The notes under the pieces were generated by a model. The model was not told the origin of the DNA. It worked only from the letters and a program-made list of their open reading frames with translations, and did no database searches. The translations under genes were made by a program, and so were the position numbers. A DNA stretch of 39,302 bases from Nemertoderma westbladi (lineage: Eukaryota > Xenacoelomorpha > Nemertodermatida > Nemertodermatidae), in contig JAUCBJ010008489.1 in the NCBI GenBank assembly GCA_032718475.1, positions 1 to 39,302 on the forward strand, given 5' to 3'. This document shows positions 1 through 10,732 of the stretch, in pieces (within the stretch, counting starts at the first letter, position 1; each line of letters opens with the position of its first letter).

Positions 1-736
1 GATATCATAGAGCCAGCGTATCGGAACACGCAAGTCAAGGCCCTTTGTTAATAAAGCAAATACACTGAAGTATAAAATAACATACACATAACTAACAACC
101 AATACACATAGTTAAGATAAGATACAGTACGATAAAAAAACAAAAAATAATACAAATACATAGTATACTACTATAAAATATGTATTTAAAGGGGGTTAGG
201 GATTATATAGGTTCTAGAATTATTGATCAGCACCATATCACAGGCCGTTCGTTTAGAACAGCTGTTATAAATTAGCATCATATCACTAATAATTAGGATA
301 TCACAGTACGTACGTATCGTATCAAGCTGTTAGCGCATATTCAAATAGTGGTTTTTGATACCATGATTAAATGACTCCAGGGATATTTTATTTTTTAGTT
401 TATTGGGCAGGGAGTTTCATAGACTCGGGCCTAAGAATGACAGCGTTTCACAACCAACAGCTGTTCTGCGTGAGGGGATTACGGCTCGGTTCTCGCTCCT
501 ACGAAGGTTAATTCCAGTTGAGTCGAAAATAACTAAATTCTGGAGATATGGTTGGGATAGGGAGGCCACGACTAATACGATACATGTGACATAATGTGCT
601 TTGTTCAACACGAGTGTCAATAGCTAGCCATGACATTTTAATTATCTTGCGTTATGTGTGTCCGGTGGTGCAGTCCCAGGCAGAATCGAATGCACTTCCG
701 TTGGAGTTACTGTAGTTGGTTCTGTAGACCTTTGCT
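1..736. other. Non-coding, nothing recognised
   Basis: AT-rich sequence left of the first LTR. A short open frame at 403-594 (63 codons) has no start context, no domain and no family I recognise, so I do not call it a gene. Confidence 0.6.
729..736. repeat. Candidate target-site duplication, left copy
   Basis: The 8 bases CCTTTGCT stand directly before a TGTG LTR start at 737. The same 8 bases follow directly after the ...TTACA end of the 3' LTR at 5256-5263. Ty3/Gypsy duplications are usually 4-6 bp, so 8 bp is unusual. The exact position on both sides argues against chance. Confidence 0.5.
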
Positions 737-1092
737 TGTGCTATAGTACCAGCAGGATGATACAAAGTCCAAGTGAGGTTGAATTAGAGCATTACAAACG
801 AACCTTTTGGTGTAATAATCAAGTATAGACCCATGTTTGTAAAGGAATCGTAGAGTTGAGTTGCATTTCTTTATAACCTTTTGTGTGATATGGGTCAGTC
901 ATGTGTCTGACATATTGGATATAACACATAGGCCTGGGATTTACCTACTTCAGTACTTTCGTAGTTAGCAGTAGGCCTAGTACATTTAGGTATATTGTAC
1001 CGGTTTGTGGTTTGCCGGCCTTTATGTGTTATGTTATATATCAGTATTTGATATCCTCAAATATATACCTATACATTGGAAGTTATATTACA
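737..1092 (+). mobile_element. 5' LTR of Ty3/Gypsy-like element
   Basis: About 356 bp starting TGTG and ending TTACA. Positions 914-1092 are repeated almost unchanged at 5084-5255, differing by a 9-bp indel and a few substitutions. That makes these the two LTRs of one insertion. The right edge is firm because a primer-binding site follows at once. The left edge rests on the TG start and the matching flanking 8-mer. The near identity of the LTRs suggests a fairly recent insertion, although the internal region is badly damaged. Confidence 0.7.
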
Positions 1093-1107
1093 TGGCGCTG
1101 CGAGTAG
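1093..1107 (+). promoter_or_regulatory. Primer-binding site of the Ty3/Gypsy-like element
   Basis: TGGCGCTGCGAGTAG begins right after the LTR end. It has the expected TGG that pairs with a tRNA CCA tail. The complement resembles the 3' end of a serine tRNA acceptor stem with a G discriminator base; this tRNA assignment is an inference. The first ten bases recur after another LTR at 39028. Confidence 0.7.
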
Positions 1108-1461
1108 GGTTTTACTACAGAACTCTCCTAATGGATACACTATTGATTATTAACGGCAACAGCCCCCAGTAGCCTGGCAACTCGGGCAGGGTGGCTCTGT
1201 AGAATCCTGGCAGGTGGATTCTAGTATATACTCTCAGGCCGGCAATCACAAACAGTAACCACGCGGTCGTCTTCCCGCCTCGCTGGCAGGACGCCATCCC
1301 CTCCGCCTACGCCGCTGCAATCTGGACGTCTTCCGCCCCGGCACCCCATTACACGCATCGCACCATTCCTCCATTCACCCAACCACTGCAGCCTACAGGT
1401 TTTGCACGACGACCCAACCATTGAAGGAGAAAACAGCGAAGAGGAAGGTAACACCGTTGCC

Positions 1462-1884
1462 ATGGAAGAGATAATCCCATCCAAGTTTGACCCGCGCATG
1501 TTCATGGTTAAACGCCCATGTGAGAAATTCTATATTGAAACAGAGGCTGACCAATGGCGGACATGGAAACGGCAATGGGAAAACTTCCTCGGGACGTCCG
1601 GTATCGACCGACTACTTGAAGTCGATCCACGTACTGGTGAACATTTTCCCAGCGATGAAATGACAGCAACACTAAGGGCTGCAAAGCAGAAAATTACAAG
1701 GAATGAGCTCCTTGCATCACTCTCCAGGAACACAGTAGAGACTCTAGATGGGCTAGGTATGACAGATGCTGACTGGAACTCCCCAGATGCCATTATTGCT
1801 GCATTGGATAAATTTATTCTAGGTGGGCGGAATGTTTGGAAATACCGAGATGAATTCGGTATAAGAGGGAAACAGGACACGTTC
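1462..1884 (+). pseudogene. gag, N-terminal part (interrupted)
   Basis: First part of the Gag protein of a Ty3/Gypsy-like retrotransposon, which would form the particle shell around the element RNA. The ATG at 1462 (after CC) is the first good start. The frame is also open upstream to about 1402. The residues around FYIETEADQWRTWKRQWENF are typical of the start of Ty3/Gypsy Gag in marine invertebrates. The frame is broken at 1885 by an inserted non-coding element and resumes at 3423. Removing exactly 1885-3422 puts the two halves in the same frame. The position after the LTR and primer-binding site supports the call. Confidence 0.7.
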
Positions 1885-3422
1885 GTGGGGACTTCGCGCA
1901 GCACGAGGCCTAGTTATTATATACAAATTAAAATGCAGCGACTGTATCACAAAATCAGGTTTTGAGAAATTTACCCACACCACCAATCAATCAAAGAAAG
2001 GTGGACAGTACGTGTTCACCCCTTTTAATCTCCCCCCACCCTTCCCAACCACCAATACATAACCGCGACATCTACCACCCACGGAAGGGTAGCACGAACT
2101 TATTTCCAATCGCACGTTAAATATGCAAAGCCAGGTGGTTTATAGGAATATAATAAACGCAGTACTCGTTTTCATTATAAGCCTCTTTGCGTTCGTCCTG
2201 TTTTGTATTTAAATATATTTCTTAAACGCAAGCTAGGACGATCTTTATAATAATAATAACTAGGGATGCGATCAATATGTGAAGCCAGGTGGTTTATATA
2301 ATAATTTTAGTCAACGCAGTACTCGTCTTCATTATATGCCTCGTTGCGCTCGTCGCTTGTCCTGTTTTGTCATAAAATATTTTTCCTAAACGCAGACTGA
2401 CGATCTTTATACAGTTATAACTATGCGAAGTTTCGAAACTGTGCGAGTAACTGTTGATACATCTATGTGGAGATGTGTGATATGTGGAGATGTGTGATAC
2501 AACGCCAACGCATCTTATGCCGATGTAGTAATATGGGTATTGAAATAATATTAAATCAATGTACACTCTTAAAGCTGCAGCGAAAAAATGTAGCTAATTT
2601 CCTAGGTTACATATAAAATAATAATATTATTTTTAAGAACATTAATTTTACTACTTTGCAAAAATTCAATTAAAAAATAACCAGACATATACATTGTGGA
2701 ATAAACTATTTCAGAAGCCTACAACAGCCATGCCATGGATTGTATTTATGTTATTATATCTGTCATTTAACTGAGATAGCAATAGTAGTAATAGTCGAAC
2801 GGTTATGCGGCCCGTCCAGCCTATAATAAACACAATTCAGTGATTGGGCTGGAATAGCAATACTGGTTGCCTCTATTACAATTCCTCTCAGGTTAGTCTA
2901 CAGCCACAACTCACAGCAGCTAGCTCCACACCAGCAGAGACTTGACCAATAATGGGAAGGATAAAATTTGTACTCAATAATTGTGCGGTTTAATTACGTT
3001 TAGATCAATTAAAGACACATTTATTAAAGCAAATCACTTAAACTAATTAAAAACTATAATAGAATGGCGTATGGGGATTATATCTGTATAATTTTTAAGT
3101 ATAATTATTTAAATCTTATACTGTAAAACAATTAATTTCCTTTAAAAGGCAGGTTGAAAATGGCGTTTTCACCGCAATCAACTTAATTAACTAATTAACT
3201 GCTATTATCTTAGCTTCTCGAAGGCCACACGGAAATTCTACTTGGAAAATTTCTAAACTTTTGCCAAACAACATGTGTACCAAGTTTGGATAGATTTCAT
3301 CAAAGATTGGCCGAGTTATTAACGTTTAAAATTGAACACGACAGAACGACAGAACGACAGAACGACAGGTTGATTAATGGTACCACTACGCTAAGGCTCA
3401 CTCACTTCGTGGCTCGCCCCAC
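1885..3422. mobile_element. 1.54-kb non-coding insertion in gag (MITE-like)
   Basis: The insert begins GTGGGG and ends CCCCAC, so it has at least a 6-bp terminal inverted repeat, with weaker matches for about 25 bp further in. It has no convincing coding region. Its left end, GTGGGGACTTCGCGCAGCAC, recurs with one change at 38069, so it belongs to a repeat family. The right part has the CCAAGTTT...GATTTCATC text and a CAGAACGA triplet repeat, as in many invertebrate non-autonomous DNA elements. I see no clear target-site duplication at these edges. Confidence 0.6.
2117..2440. repeat. Imperfect direct duplication, about 165 bp
   Basis: The text from GCCAGGTGGTTTATA through AACGCAGTACTCGT, TTCATTAT and CGATCTTTATA occurs twice, at about 2130-2260 and 2283-2420. 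The order is the same and the copies have drifted. It lies inside the insertion that splits gag and looks like an internal tandem duplication of that element. Confidence 0.65.
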
Positions 3423-4052
3423 AATGAGACTTTTGCAGAGTTTGTTGTGGCCCTACGTAAAATTGGAACCAAGTGTGACTTTCCATTTACTGCCAGAAAT
3501 GCCACAGATGCAATGAATGACAACCTTCTTAAGCAACTTATTCTCATGCCGGGTAATGATAAAGAGATTGCAGACCACCTCCTGGAACTTCCTGAAACAG
3601 TCACTTTCACTGAAGCACTAAAGGTAGCTGAGTCAATGGAGGCTGCTCGAAAGACACGCTCAGACATTAGCACTGCAAGGTCAACTAGTATGACTAGTGG
3701 AAGTGGTGATACAAACAGACTTGTGGCCAAGTCCAAGACAAAGAAATGCTTTTATTGTGGCCATGAACTCCCACATGGCCCGGGCCAGAAATTTCGCACC
3801 TGCTCTGCAATTGGTGAGATATGTACACATTGCAGCAAATGTGGCCACTATAATCGATGCTGCCCATCCCACACCAATGGTGCTAGGAACAATACACGTA
3901 GTAGACAAATTGGCCGTGGTGGATACATTGGCCATGGTGGATACATTGGCCGTGGTGGATACATGGGCCACGGCACATATACTGGCGGCAATGATCGGTA
4001 CAATAGGGGCCAAATGACAACCACAGACCTACAACACCGTATGGTCCCCTAA
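3423..4052 (+). pseudogene. gag, C-terminal part with zinc knuckles
   Basis: Continuation of the Ty3/Gypsy-like Gag, in frame with the N-terminal part if the insertion is removed. It reads NETFAEFVVALRKIGTKCDF, then a leucine-rich capsid-like stretch, then cysteine/histidine fingers: CFYCGHELPHGPGQKFRTC and CTHCSKCGHYNRCC. A short Gly/Tyr/His-rich repeat (GRGGYIGHGGYI) follows at about 3910-3990. The finger region would bind the element RNA. There is no own start codon; the first residues are read from the frame only. Confidence 0.75.
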
Positions 4053-4270
4053 TAACACCAATATAAATAACGAAGATCAATATCTATACGAGGACCAGTA
4101 TCCAACAGTGACAATGCACCAAATCTATCTAGTCTCCAGGGGGACCCAACACTACTCACGTGTTTGGCCCTAGTACCCAGTCCTGATTCTACTAAAGCTC
4201 TGGCCCATATTGCTGCTGCAGATGGCACAGCACGACAGCTGGATGAACTACAGCCACTAGAACTCACTCA

Positions 4271-4546
4271 ATGGCAAGTGCCGATCACCCATTACGGTTC
4301 AAGACAAATGTCTCAATTTTAGCTGATGGTGGGGCCAATCTTATGGCAGTGAGTCCTAATGTACCCAAGGCCATGGGTATTAAATGGCACCAATTGAGCA
4401 ACACAACCAACCCACCCCCAGCCCCAAAATGCGCTGATGGGTCAAATAAAGGACTCAAGCTCCTTGGTACATTCAGGGCACATGTATCATTTAAGGGCCT
4501 CAGTACTGATGTAGATGCATATGTGGTGCAATGGTGCATGGCCTAG
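4271..4546 (+). pseudogene. Protease-like remnant
   Basis: Between gag and RT, a frame reads VSILADGGANLMAVSP. The position and the D-G-G-A-N text fit a degenerate retroviral-type aspartic protease, whose active site is normally D-S/T-G-A. The expected Ser/Thr is replaced by Gly here. The frame does not join the gag or RT frames, so the region has frameshifts. The call rests mainly on position. Confidence 0.45.
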
Positions 4547-4754
4547 CTAAGCCACTACTGTCTCGGACTGCATGCTTTGCCCTCACTATCCTAGCCAGTG
4601 AACATATTAATGGGGGACTCTCAGGATATAGTGATAATGCTGATAAATTCCATACACAAATTGGAAACTTCAATCAAGCTAATTGCCATATGATGACACC
4701 ACCATTCACCAATCCGCACCAATGCAATAGTAGTACATCAAATGGTGCTCAACA

Positions 4755-5083
4755 GTTGACCTCATAGAAGAATTTCCCAATGTATTGTCTGGAATTTGCC
4801 GCATAATGAAGGGTCCACCAGTGGTGATTAGAATTCACACAGATGCAGTACCTGTTGCAGTGCACCACACACGTCAGATCCCTATTAACCTGGTTGAACC
4901 ATTTAAGCGTGAAATACGAGCACAAATTGATATGAGCATCATCGAGAAGGCTACAGATGATGCCAATCCTTCAGAATGGTGTAGTCCTATGGTTGTAACA
5001 AAGAAGAAGGACCCTTCTACATGCCGGGTCACTATAGATATGCGCGCTATAAATGATGCTACAATCCGTCCCACCTTCCCGTA
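4755..5083 (+). pseudogene. Reverse transcriptase N-terminal fragment (Ty3/Gypsy)
   Basis: The frame reads LIEEFPNVLSGICRIMKG, then QIPINLVEPFKREI, then IIEKATDDANPSEWCSPMV and VTKKKDPSTCRVTIDMRAIN. This order is the conserved entry to the Ty3/Gypsy RT (linker, SPWxSPxVxVxKKDG-like block, R-x-x-DYRxLN-like block). The reading stops at FP, before the catalytic YxDD. From 5084 the DNA is LTR sequence, so the rest of RT, RNase H and integrase is deleted. Confidence 0.85.
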
Positions 5084-5255
5084 TATTGGATATAACACAT
5101 AGGCCTGGGATTTACCTACTTTCGTAGTTAGCAGTAGGCCTAGTACATTTAGGTATATTGTACCGGTTTGTGGTTTGCCGGCCTTTATGTGTTATGTTAT
5201 ATATCAGTATTTGATATCCTCAAATATATACCGATACATTGGAAGTTATGTTACA
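5084..5255 (+). mobile_element. 3' LTR of the Ty3/Gypsy-like element, 5' truncated
   Basis: Near copy of 914-1092, ending ...GTTATGTTACA. The first half of the LTR and the polypurine tract are missing, because a deletion joined the RT gene directly to the middle of the LTR. Confidence 0.8.
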
Positions 5256-6275
5256 CCTTTGCTGCCATTGAATCGCCTGACATATTGTTTTATTGGCATC
5301 CAATTAGTGGAGGTCCACTAAAGGTCCATATCTTAGGATCATATCATAGTACAGTAATATCTTTTCAATATCATTATTCCATCATGTGCCCTTAGCATAC
5401 TCATTAATACCGGAAACCCATATGCGGAATGTCATGACTGTTACATGGAATGGCTGTGTAGGGTATATTAAGCGGGGTGACGGTGAAACTACTCTGGTTG
5501 ATTTTTTAGTGAAATTTAACACCCCTCAGTGTATTCTTACCCCCATGGTATTTTAAATTTCAATATAATTTAAATTCGATGTAAGACCAAAGACTACAGT
5601 TTGAGAACAGACGACCACAGATACCTCTAGTACTGTAGTACTGCAGTACACAGACAAACACACTCTGGATATTTGTATATGGCTGTATGGTAGAAAGTAG
5701 GCCTACTGCTGTACTGCAGTAGGCCTATTGCAGTATTGTAGAAGATACAAAAAAACACACCGGGCGGGACTGAGAATACACTTGGGAAATTTAACCAGGG
5801 ATAGATTTGCATAGGCCTAGAGGCTAGAGCTGTAGCTGTGTAGAGTAAGACACTGGCTGACTGGAGCTGGAGGGGGTTGAAAGTGAAATACACTTGGGAA
5901 AATACACCCTGGACCCTGGGAATAGGCCTACACTAGGGAATTTTAACTGGGGAGTGATTTTGCATGGGGAGTGAAAATTCACTGTTACATCGGTATTGGC
6001 GGTACCAGTATTTAGTTATTTATTTTGTTACCGGTACCGGTAGTTGTTAGCTATTTCTGTAGGCCTGTTTAATTTAAATTTTGTTCTAATATATTTTCTA
6101 TCAATATTCAAAAAACAGAGTAACAAAACAAGGAAACTAATATTTGGAGAGGGCAGGAGGGTGTGCACAAAACCAAAAACACTAGTAGTTTTAGTACCAG
6201 AGTAAATACCTAGCTAAACCTACCGCTACCAGGCAGCCAGGCCACCGGTACTGTAATACGGAATAAACCGTAACA
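5256..6275. other. Non-coding, palindrome-rich
   Basis: No gene recognised. A frame at about 5413-5556 is open but matches nothing I know. From 5630 on there are many short self-complementary words (TACTGCAGTA, TAGGCCTA, ACCGGTACCGGT). The last 100 bases are presumably the 5' flank and leader of the PREB gene; I see no clear TATA box. Confidence 0.55.
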
Positions 6276-7517
6276 ATGACCTCGAAGGAGGCCGTTACGA
6301 TCGCGACGACGAACTTCCCAGCATACGGCGTCGTCCCGCTCAACTCCAACCACGTTCTGATCTCGGGAGGGGGCGGGCCGGCGAAAACCGGCGTCGGTAA
6401 CGGATTCGAGATATACGAAATAACCCGCGACGACGGAGGAATCCTTTCCGGGGAATCCCGACTAAACTACAACACGGACGAAGTAAACGACTCCCACGCG
6501 GCGGTCATGGGAACCGCGGTTTATTCCGACGGCAGAACTACCGCGGTCGCGCTAGCTATGGACAACGTCTGCCAAACGATGACTCTGAGAAAGTGCAGAA
6601 TAAAACGACGAATAAGCGAATCCAGCGACACAGTGGACGATGGATCCTCTACGATAAGGAACCGTCGTACATCCTCGGTGTCTAAACGCGAAGGTTTACC
6701 GGGGTACCGCGCGATCCCAGGGCCTCAGATTGCTGCAACCGAGTCAACGAACTTCATTAAATCGATTAGTTTCAGTCCGGACGGCTCGTTCATCGCTACG
6801 GCTGATTCCGTGGGATGGACCTCGTTGTGGGACTTCCCGAGCGGCACTTCCCGGGGGAGTTACTCCCTCACTCCTCCAGCATCCACTCCTCCCGACACCT
6901 CCGGCGTAGACATCGCCTCATCCGGGATGTGCGCATCCGCGCTCTCCACCGGCGAGGTCCTCCTCTACGACCCGCGGCTCCGGACCACCGAATCCCTCAG
7001 TTGGACTCGCGACGCCGCTCTCGCATCCCGCTACCGCTGCCGCGCATGCCGTTTCGCCCCGGGGGAGGGCGGCGTCCGACTCTATACCGCGCATATCGGA
7101 CGACGACGTGGCGTTCTTGCGTACCTCGTCGGCTGGGACGTCGGGGAAACGACGAGTCCTCGACAACGCTCCCAAATCGGCGAGACGCCTTCCGCTCTCG
7201 CGGCGAACCCGAGGTTCGTCGCGCTCGGAACCATCGAAGGTTCCGTCTTCCTCCACATCGCCTTCAACCTCCAACGACTCCGCCACTTCCGCAACGTCCA
7301 CTACTCCTTCGTGACGTCATTGTGCTTCCTACCCCCTGGGGAACCATCCCCCTTTTCCCCCGGCACCGAGGTCGCGGTGCTCAGCGTCTCCGTAGACAAG
7401 CACTGTCGCCTCCTAACGGTGCGACAGCGCACTATGTGGTCAGCGTGGTGGCCTTTGATTGGCGCCGCTCTGCTTATCTGTCTGTGTATGTGGGGACTGG
7501 CTAGGGTCGGCCTCTAG
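6276..7517 (+). CDS. PREB: PREB/SEC12-like guanine nucleotide exchange factor
   Basis: Single open frame of 413 residues, about the length of vertebrate PREB (417). PREB/SEC12 is an ER membrane protein that loads GTP on SAR1 to start COPII vesicle budding. Near the N terminus is FPAYGVVPLNSNHVLISGGG, and residues 31-47 (GGGG..KTGVGNGFEIY) match the SEC12 potassium-binding loop region of the first propeller blade. A WD40-like blade is plain at about 162-192 (SFSPDGSFIATADS..SLWDF). The C terminus (about 390-410, WWPLIGAALLICLCMWG) is the expected single tail-anchor membrane segment. There are no introns. The coding part is far richer in G+C and CpG than its flanks. There is no A-tract or flanking repeat, so if it is a retrocopy it is old. 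It lies antisense to the DOCK-like exons further right. Confidence 0.93.
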   Translation: MTSKEAVTIATTNFPAYGVVPLNSNHVLISGGGGPAKTGVGNGFEIYEITRDDGGILSGESRLNYNTDEVNDSHAAVMGTAVYSDGRTTAVALAMDNVCQTMTLRKCRIKRRISESSDTVDDGSSTIRNRRTSSVSKREGLPGYRAIPGPQIAATESTNFIKSISFSPDGSFIATADSVGWTSLWDFPSGTSRGSYSLTPPASTPPDTSGVDIASSGMCASALSTGEVLLYDPRLRTTESLSWTRDAALASRYRCRACRFAPGEGGVRLYTAHIGRRRGVLAYLVGWDVGETTSPRQRSQIGETPSALAANPRFVALGTIEGSVFLHIAFNLQRLRHFRNVHYSFVTSLCFLPPGEPSPFSPGTEVAVLSVSVDKHCRLLTVRQRTMWSAWWPLIGAALLICLCMWGLARVGL

Positions 7518-7590
7518 ATGGTAGACCATAGTCCCTACTTACGGTACTACACTTTATCCTTAAAGATGTTTTATTTAAAGATGTTCCTGA

Positions 7591-7596
7591 AATAAA
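7591..7596 (+). terminator. Polyadenylation signal for PREB
   Basis: AATAAA 74 bases after the PREB stop codon, in an AT-rich stretch, is the first canonical signal downstream. Confidence 0.55.
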
Positions 7597-7599
7597 TTA

Positions 7600-9612
7600 A
7601 ATTGTGATTTATTTACAACTGAAATACAAATTTTTCTAAGTTATATTACAATTAAGTTTTGATTAAATAACCTTAACCTATTAATAATTGAACTCAAAAT
7701 ATAAAAATATGTAGATAATTACGGTTTGGTACTTTGGTAGTTTATTTAGTAATTAGTAGAACAACTCGGGTAACTGCGATTCAAATTATTTTACTCTTCA
7801 ACTCCTGATTCTGCCTTACTATTTTCTACTTCGTTGGTCTTTCAACACATGCATTAAAATTTAAGAAATTCCACCAAAAATGATTTAATTTACTTTTTCT
7901 CGCTGGGAAAAAAGTAAAACTTTAAGAATAAAATAGATTAAATCTCGTTACTAGTTAGGTTAATGTACAATAGTTTAATGAGTAAATTTAATCAAAGAGC
8001 CAAAGCGAATTAGTTTGTGTTCCGAAACTCAGGGAGAAAAGAACAGGGTGCGGCGTCCCTGGGAGGAAATGTTTAAGGATTTACTTTGAGGGAAGTTGTA
8101 CTACATTGAACGCCATTGCTTTTTAGTATTGCAGTAGTTAACTATCCTCGCATACTAACGGATGGTAAACCGCTTTAATCGTTAAACAATTAGTTATAAA
8201 GATTTTAGTCAAACAATTATAATAATAATAATTTATTTTTTTGAATATACTTTTTCATATGAAGTTCGTAGATTCTATATTGTCGCGTCGCTATTTATTT
8301 AAATAAATAACTCTATTTCTTTGTGCATGAGTTGTTGTGCTGTTTAGTGGTTTAGTGTTGTATTAGTTTTAGTTCGAACTTTAGTATAATTAATTGATTG
8401 GGTTATTGTTGTTAATATGAATATTTATTTTTAAATCAAATGACGATGGGTGGATATTGGATACCAAGTCACCGGTATCTATGTACTTGTTGTTTTGGTT
8501 GCTGTGTAGTGGTTGGTAGTATTTATTTAGTTTCTAAATTTGTAATTCATATTTGAGCTTATAATAATTATTTAATATACCTGTGTGGTGTCGCATAATA
8601 GATAAAGAGCTATTATTTTGATATACTCTTATTAAACAATGTCTATCACCCCCGCTATAGCAATGGAGAATACCAAAGATGAGTTCCAGCTGTTTATTGT
8701 TTCTATGTTATATTATTTTACCATGTAGTGTAGAGCTTTCACTTTTTCATAAAGTTGACAAAATGCAGCAAAGCAATTAACAATAAATAAACTAGAACGC
8801 CATTAAGATGTCTGTAAACGAACCAGTCTTACACAGACTCTAAGAAACAGATGGGATTGGAAGATGCAAACCAAGAATGACTTACATCAACCAAATAAAC
8901 TGCCTCCCATCTAATGTAATACACATTCGCCTAGGCAAACAAATAATAATAATCACAAATAGTGCGATGTGTGAACTGGTATCCCTATCGGCAACCTGAG
9001 AAACGGCCCCAAAGATCTGTTTATTCTGCGGAGGGATCTTTCTGTATTAGATAAATAAAAGAAAGTACACTAATAAATTCTACCTAATACATTCTCAGTT
9101 AGCTTAATAAAAAACATCGGAGCAACCAATATAATGTACATGTACAAGCCTTCTATAAAAGTTTGTGAAATGTTCCATTAAGTCTACCCAACAGCCGTTT
9201 GTACCCGGCTGGCATCCTGGTTCATGTTTCTGGTTTTGTTAGTTTAATCGACAGCTGTTGTAAACATCCCAGATATACAAAACCTACTAAGCCTTTACAT
9301 TACAATTGAGCTTAGCCTAAGTTGATGACAGTATTATAACGATGACAATTATGCACTATAGATACATACGATATATAAATGATGTACTGCTTGTTACACT
9401 AACTGACTGAATAGAGATAGAACAATAATAATATAATCAATGTACGTAACTCAAAATGACATAAGTAGTGAAATGTTGATCAGCTGTAAAAGTGTAGTTG
9501 TGGCTTGTGGGTATTTAATTTCGCGTTCCATAATGTTGACAATATGCTAATACTTAGAATATCGCACATTATGCCCCCCCCCCCCCCCCCACAATTCCGC
9601 ATCACGCAGAAA
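7600..9612. other. AT-rich non-coding DNA
   Basis: No gene or RNA recognised. A 29-codon frame at 8639-8728 is too short to call. If the DOCK-like gene continues leftward, this is intron. A long C run lies near 9574-9591. Confidence 0.55.
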
Positions 9613-9962
9613 TTATCCGCATCTTCAAGTCCAGAGTATCTTTAAAGTTTTAAGAGGAATCTCAAGAAAGACAATGGCAGACCAGTGACCACCATGCTTA
9701 TTCTCTCCATGATTGCAATCGTACACTAGGTTGTACGCATGGATAAAGCAATGTCCTGTAAAGCGGAGGCGGCTCCTTTCACATGTTAAGCTGGGGGGTG
9801 GGTCTAATGAGTCACCCCCAATGCTGTATGAACGAACACATCTGGTTAGATATGTGTTCATTGTACTTGACACAATGAACCCGGCGCAGCATTCTTTTGA
9901 AATTGCCTCCCAGAGAATTGGTATCCTCTGCAGTTGGAGCCCGGCATGGACTCCCATAAAAA
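9613..9962 (-). mobile_element. LINE fragment, C-terminal RT region, diverged
   Basis: Read on the minus strand, this matches the 3' part of the LINE at 28164-30418, from the LLYGSPCWALTAED region to LKDTGLKDADD. SLTCERSRLRFTGHCF and GENKHGGHW are visible. It carries stops and frameshifts and is clearly more diverged than the other copies, so it is an older insertion. Confidence 0.85.
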
Positions 9963-10533
9963 GTACTGCGAACTGGTTCTACTGCTGCCTTAATTAATAA
10001 ATTAATAATAGAACCTTCATTTTCCGACGTATTATATGGGACTTCAAAATCCTGGGAAGACTATTTAGTGCTACAAAATCATAAAATCGTAATCATGATA
10101 AAAATTAGATGAATATGAAGATACAGGCAGACCGACGAGAGGTTTCGTTGGCCTACCCCTACACTATACCTAGCAGGTCGCCTCATTCACTATCTTGTAT
10201 TTCATTATTATATATTCTTAAATTAAATAAAAATTTTATCCCTTGACAAATATTGATCAACACTCTCCGCAGCACTAAAACCATTTCTTCCGCAGCACTA
10301 AAACCATTTCTCTCACATCTATGCCGCTGAGACACCAAAATGTAAATTTTATTTTGGCGGTTTACATCACACGCCACCGCCCACCTCCTTTAAAAGGATA
10401 ACGTAACTATTACATTAACACATTCTTTTCGGATTTTCTCCCATTTTGTGACCGCTAAATGTATAATATGAACTTCAAAACATTTACCACACAACTACTG
10501 TAATTGACTTATATTTACTGTATACACCATGAC
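9963..10533. other. AT-rich non-coding DNA
   Basis: No gene recognised. There is one short direct repeat (TCCGCAGCACTAAAACCATT twice near 10267-10310). Confidence 0.55.
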
Positions 10534-10688
10534 CCGTAATAATGATGGTGTCACTTTTTGATGACACCCCCCCCCCCCCCCCTCTCCCAAATTGGTCTAC
10601 AAATCTTTATCATATTGCTTGAAATATATTTGGGGGGGGGGGGGGGGGGGGGGTCCGTGTCATAAGAAAATGACACTACATTACGGTA
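10534..10688. repeat. MITE-like inverted repeat with C-run and G-run arms
   Basis: The left arm reads CCGTAAT..GTGTCA..TTTTT.ATGACAC and then 16 Cs (10567-10582). The right arm is the inverse: 22 Gs (10632-10653), then GTGTCAT, TTTTCTT on the other strand, TGACAC and ATTACGG. A 49-base centre separates them. The shape is that of a small foldback element. It sits just beyond the 3' side of DOCK-like exon 2. Confidence 0.65.
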
Positions 10689-10732
10689 CGGGACATACTG
10701 AATACGTTTACCGATTCTAAAAGAATATTAAC

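Noticed and set aside
1530-1904. Minus-strand frame of 124 codons opposite gag
   Set aside because: Antisense to a clear gag frame, with no motifs.
6815-7504. Second long + frame and two minus frames inside the PREB gene
   Set aside because: They are shadows of a GC-rich gene. Only the 6276 frame has the SEC12 motifs and the tail anchor.
8985-9041. Minus-strand exon-like stretch (CTAATACAG acceptor, CAG/GTTGCC donor)
   Set aside because: The 15 residues do not fit the DOCK protein after exon 2, and such signals arise by chance.
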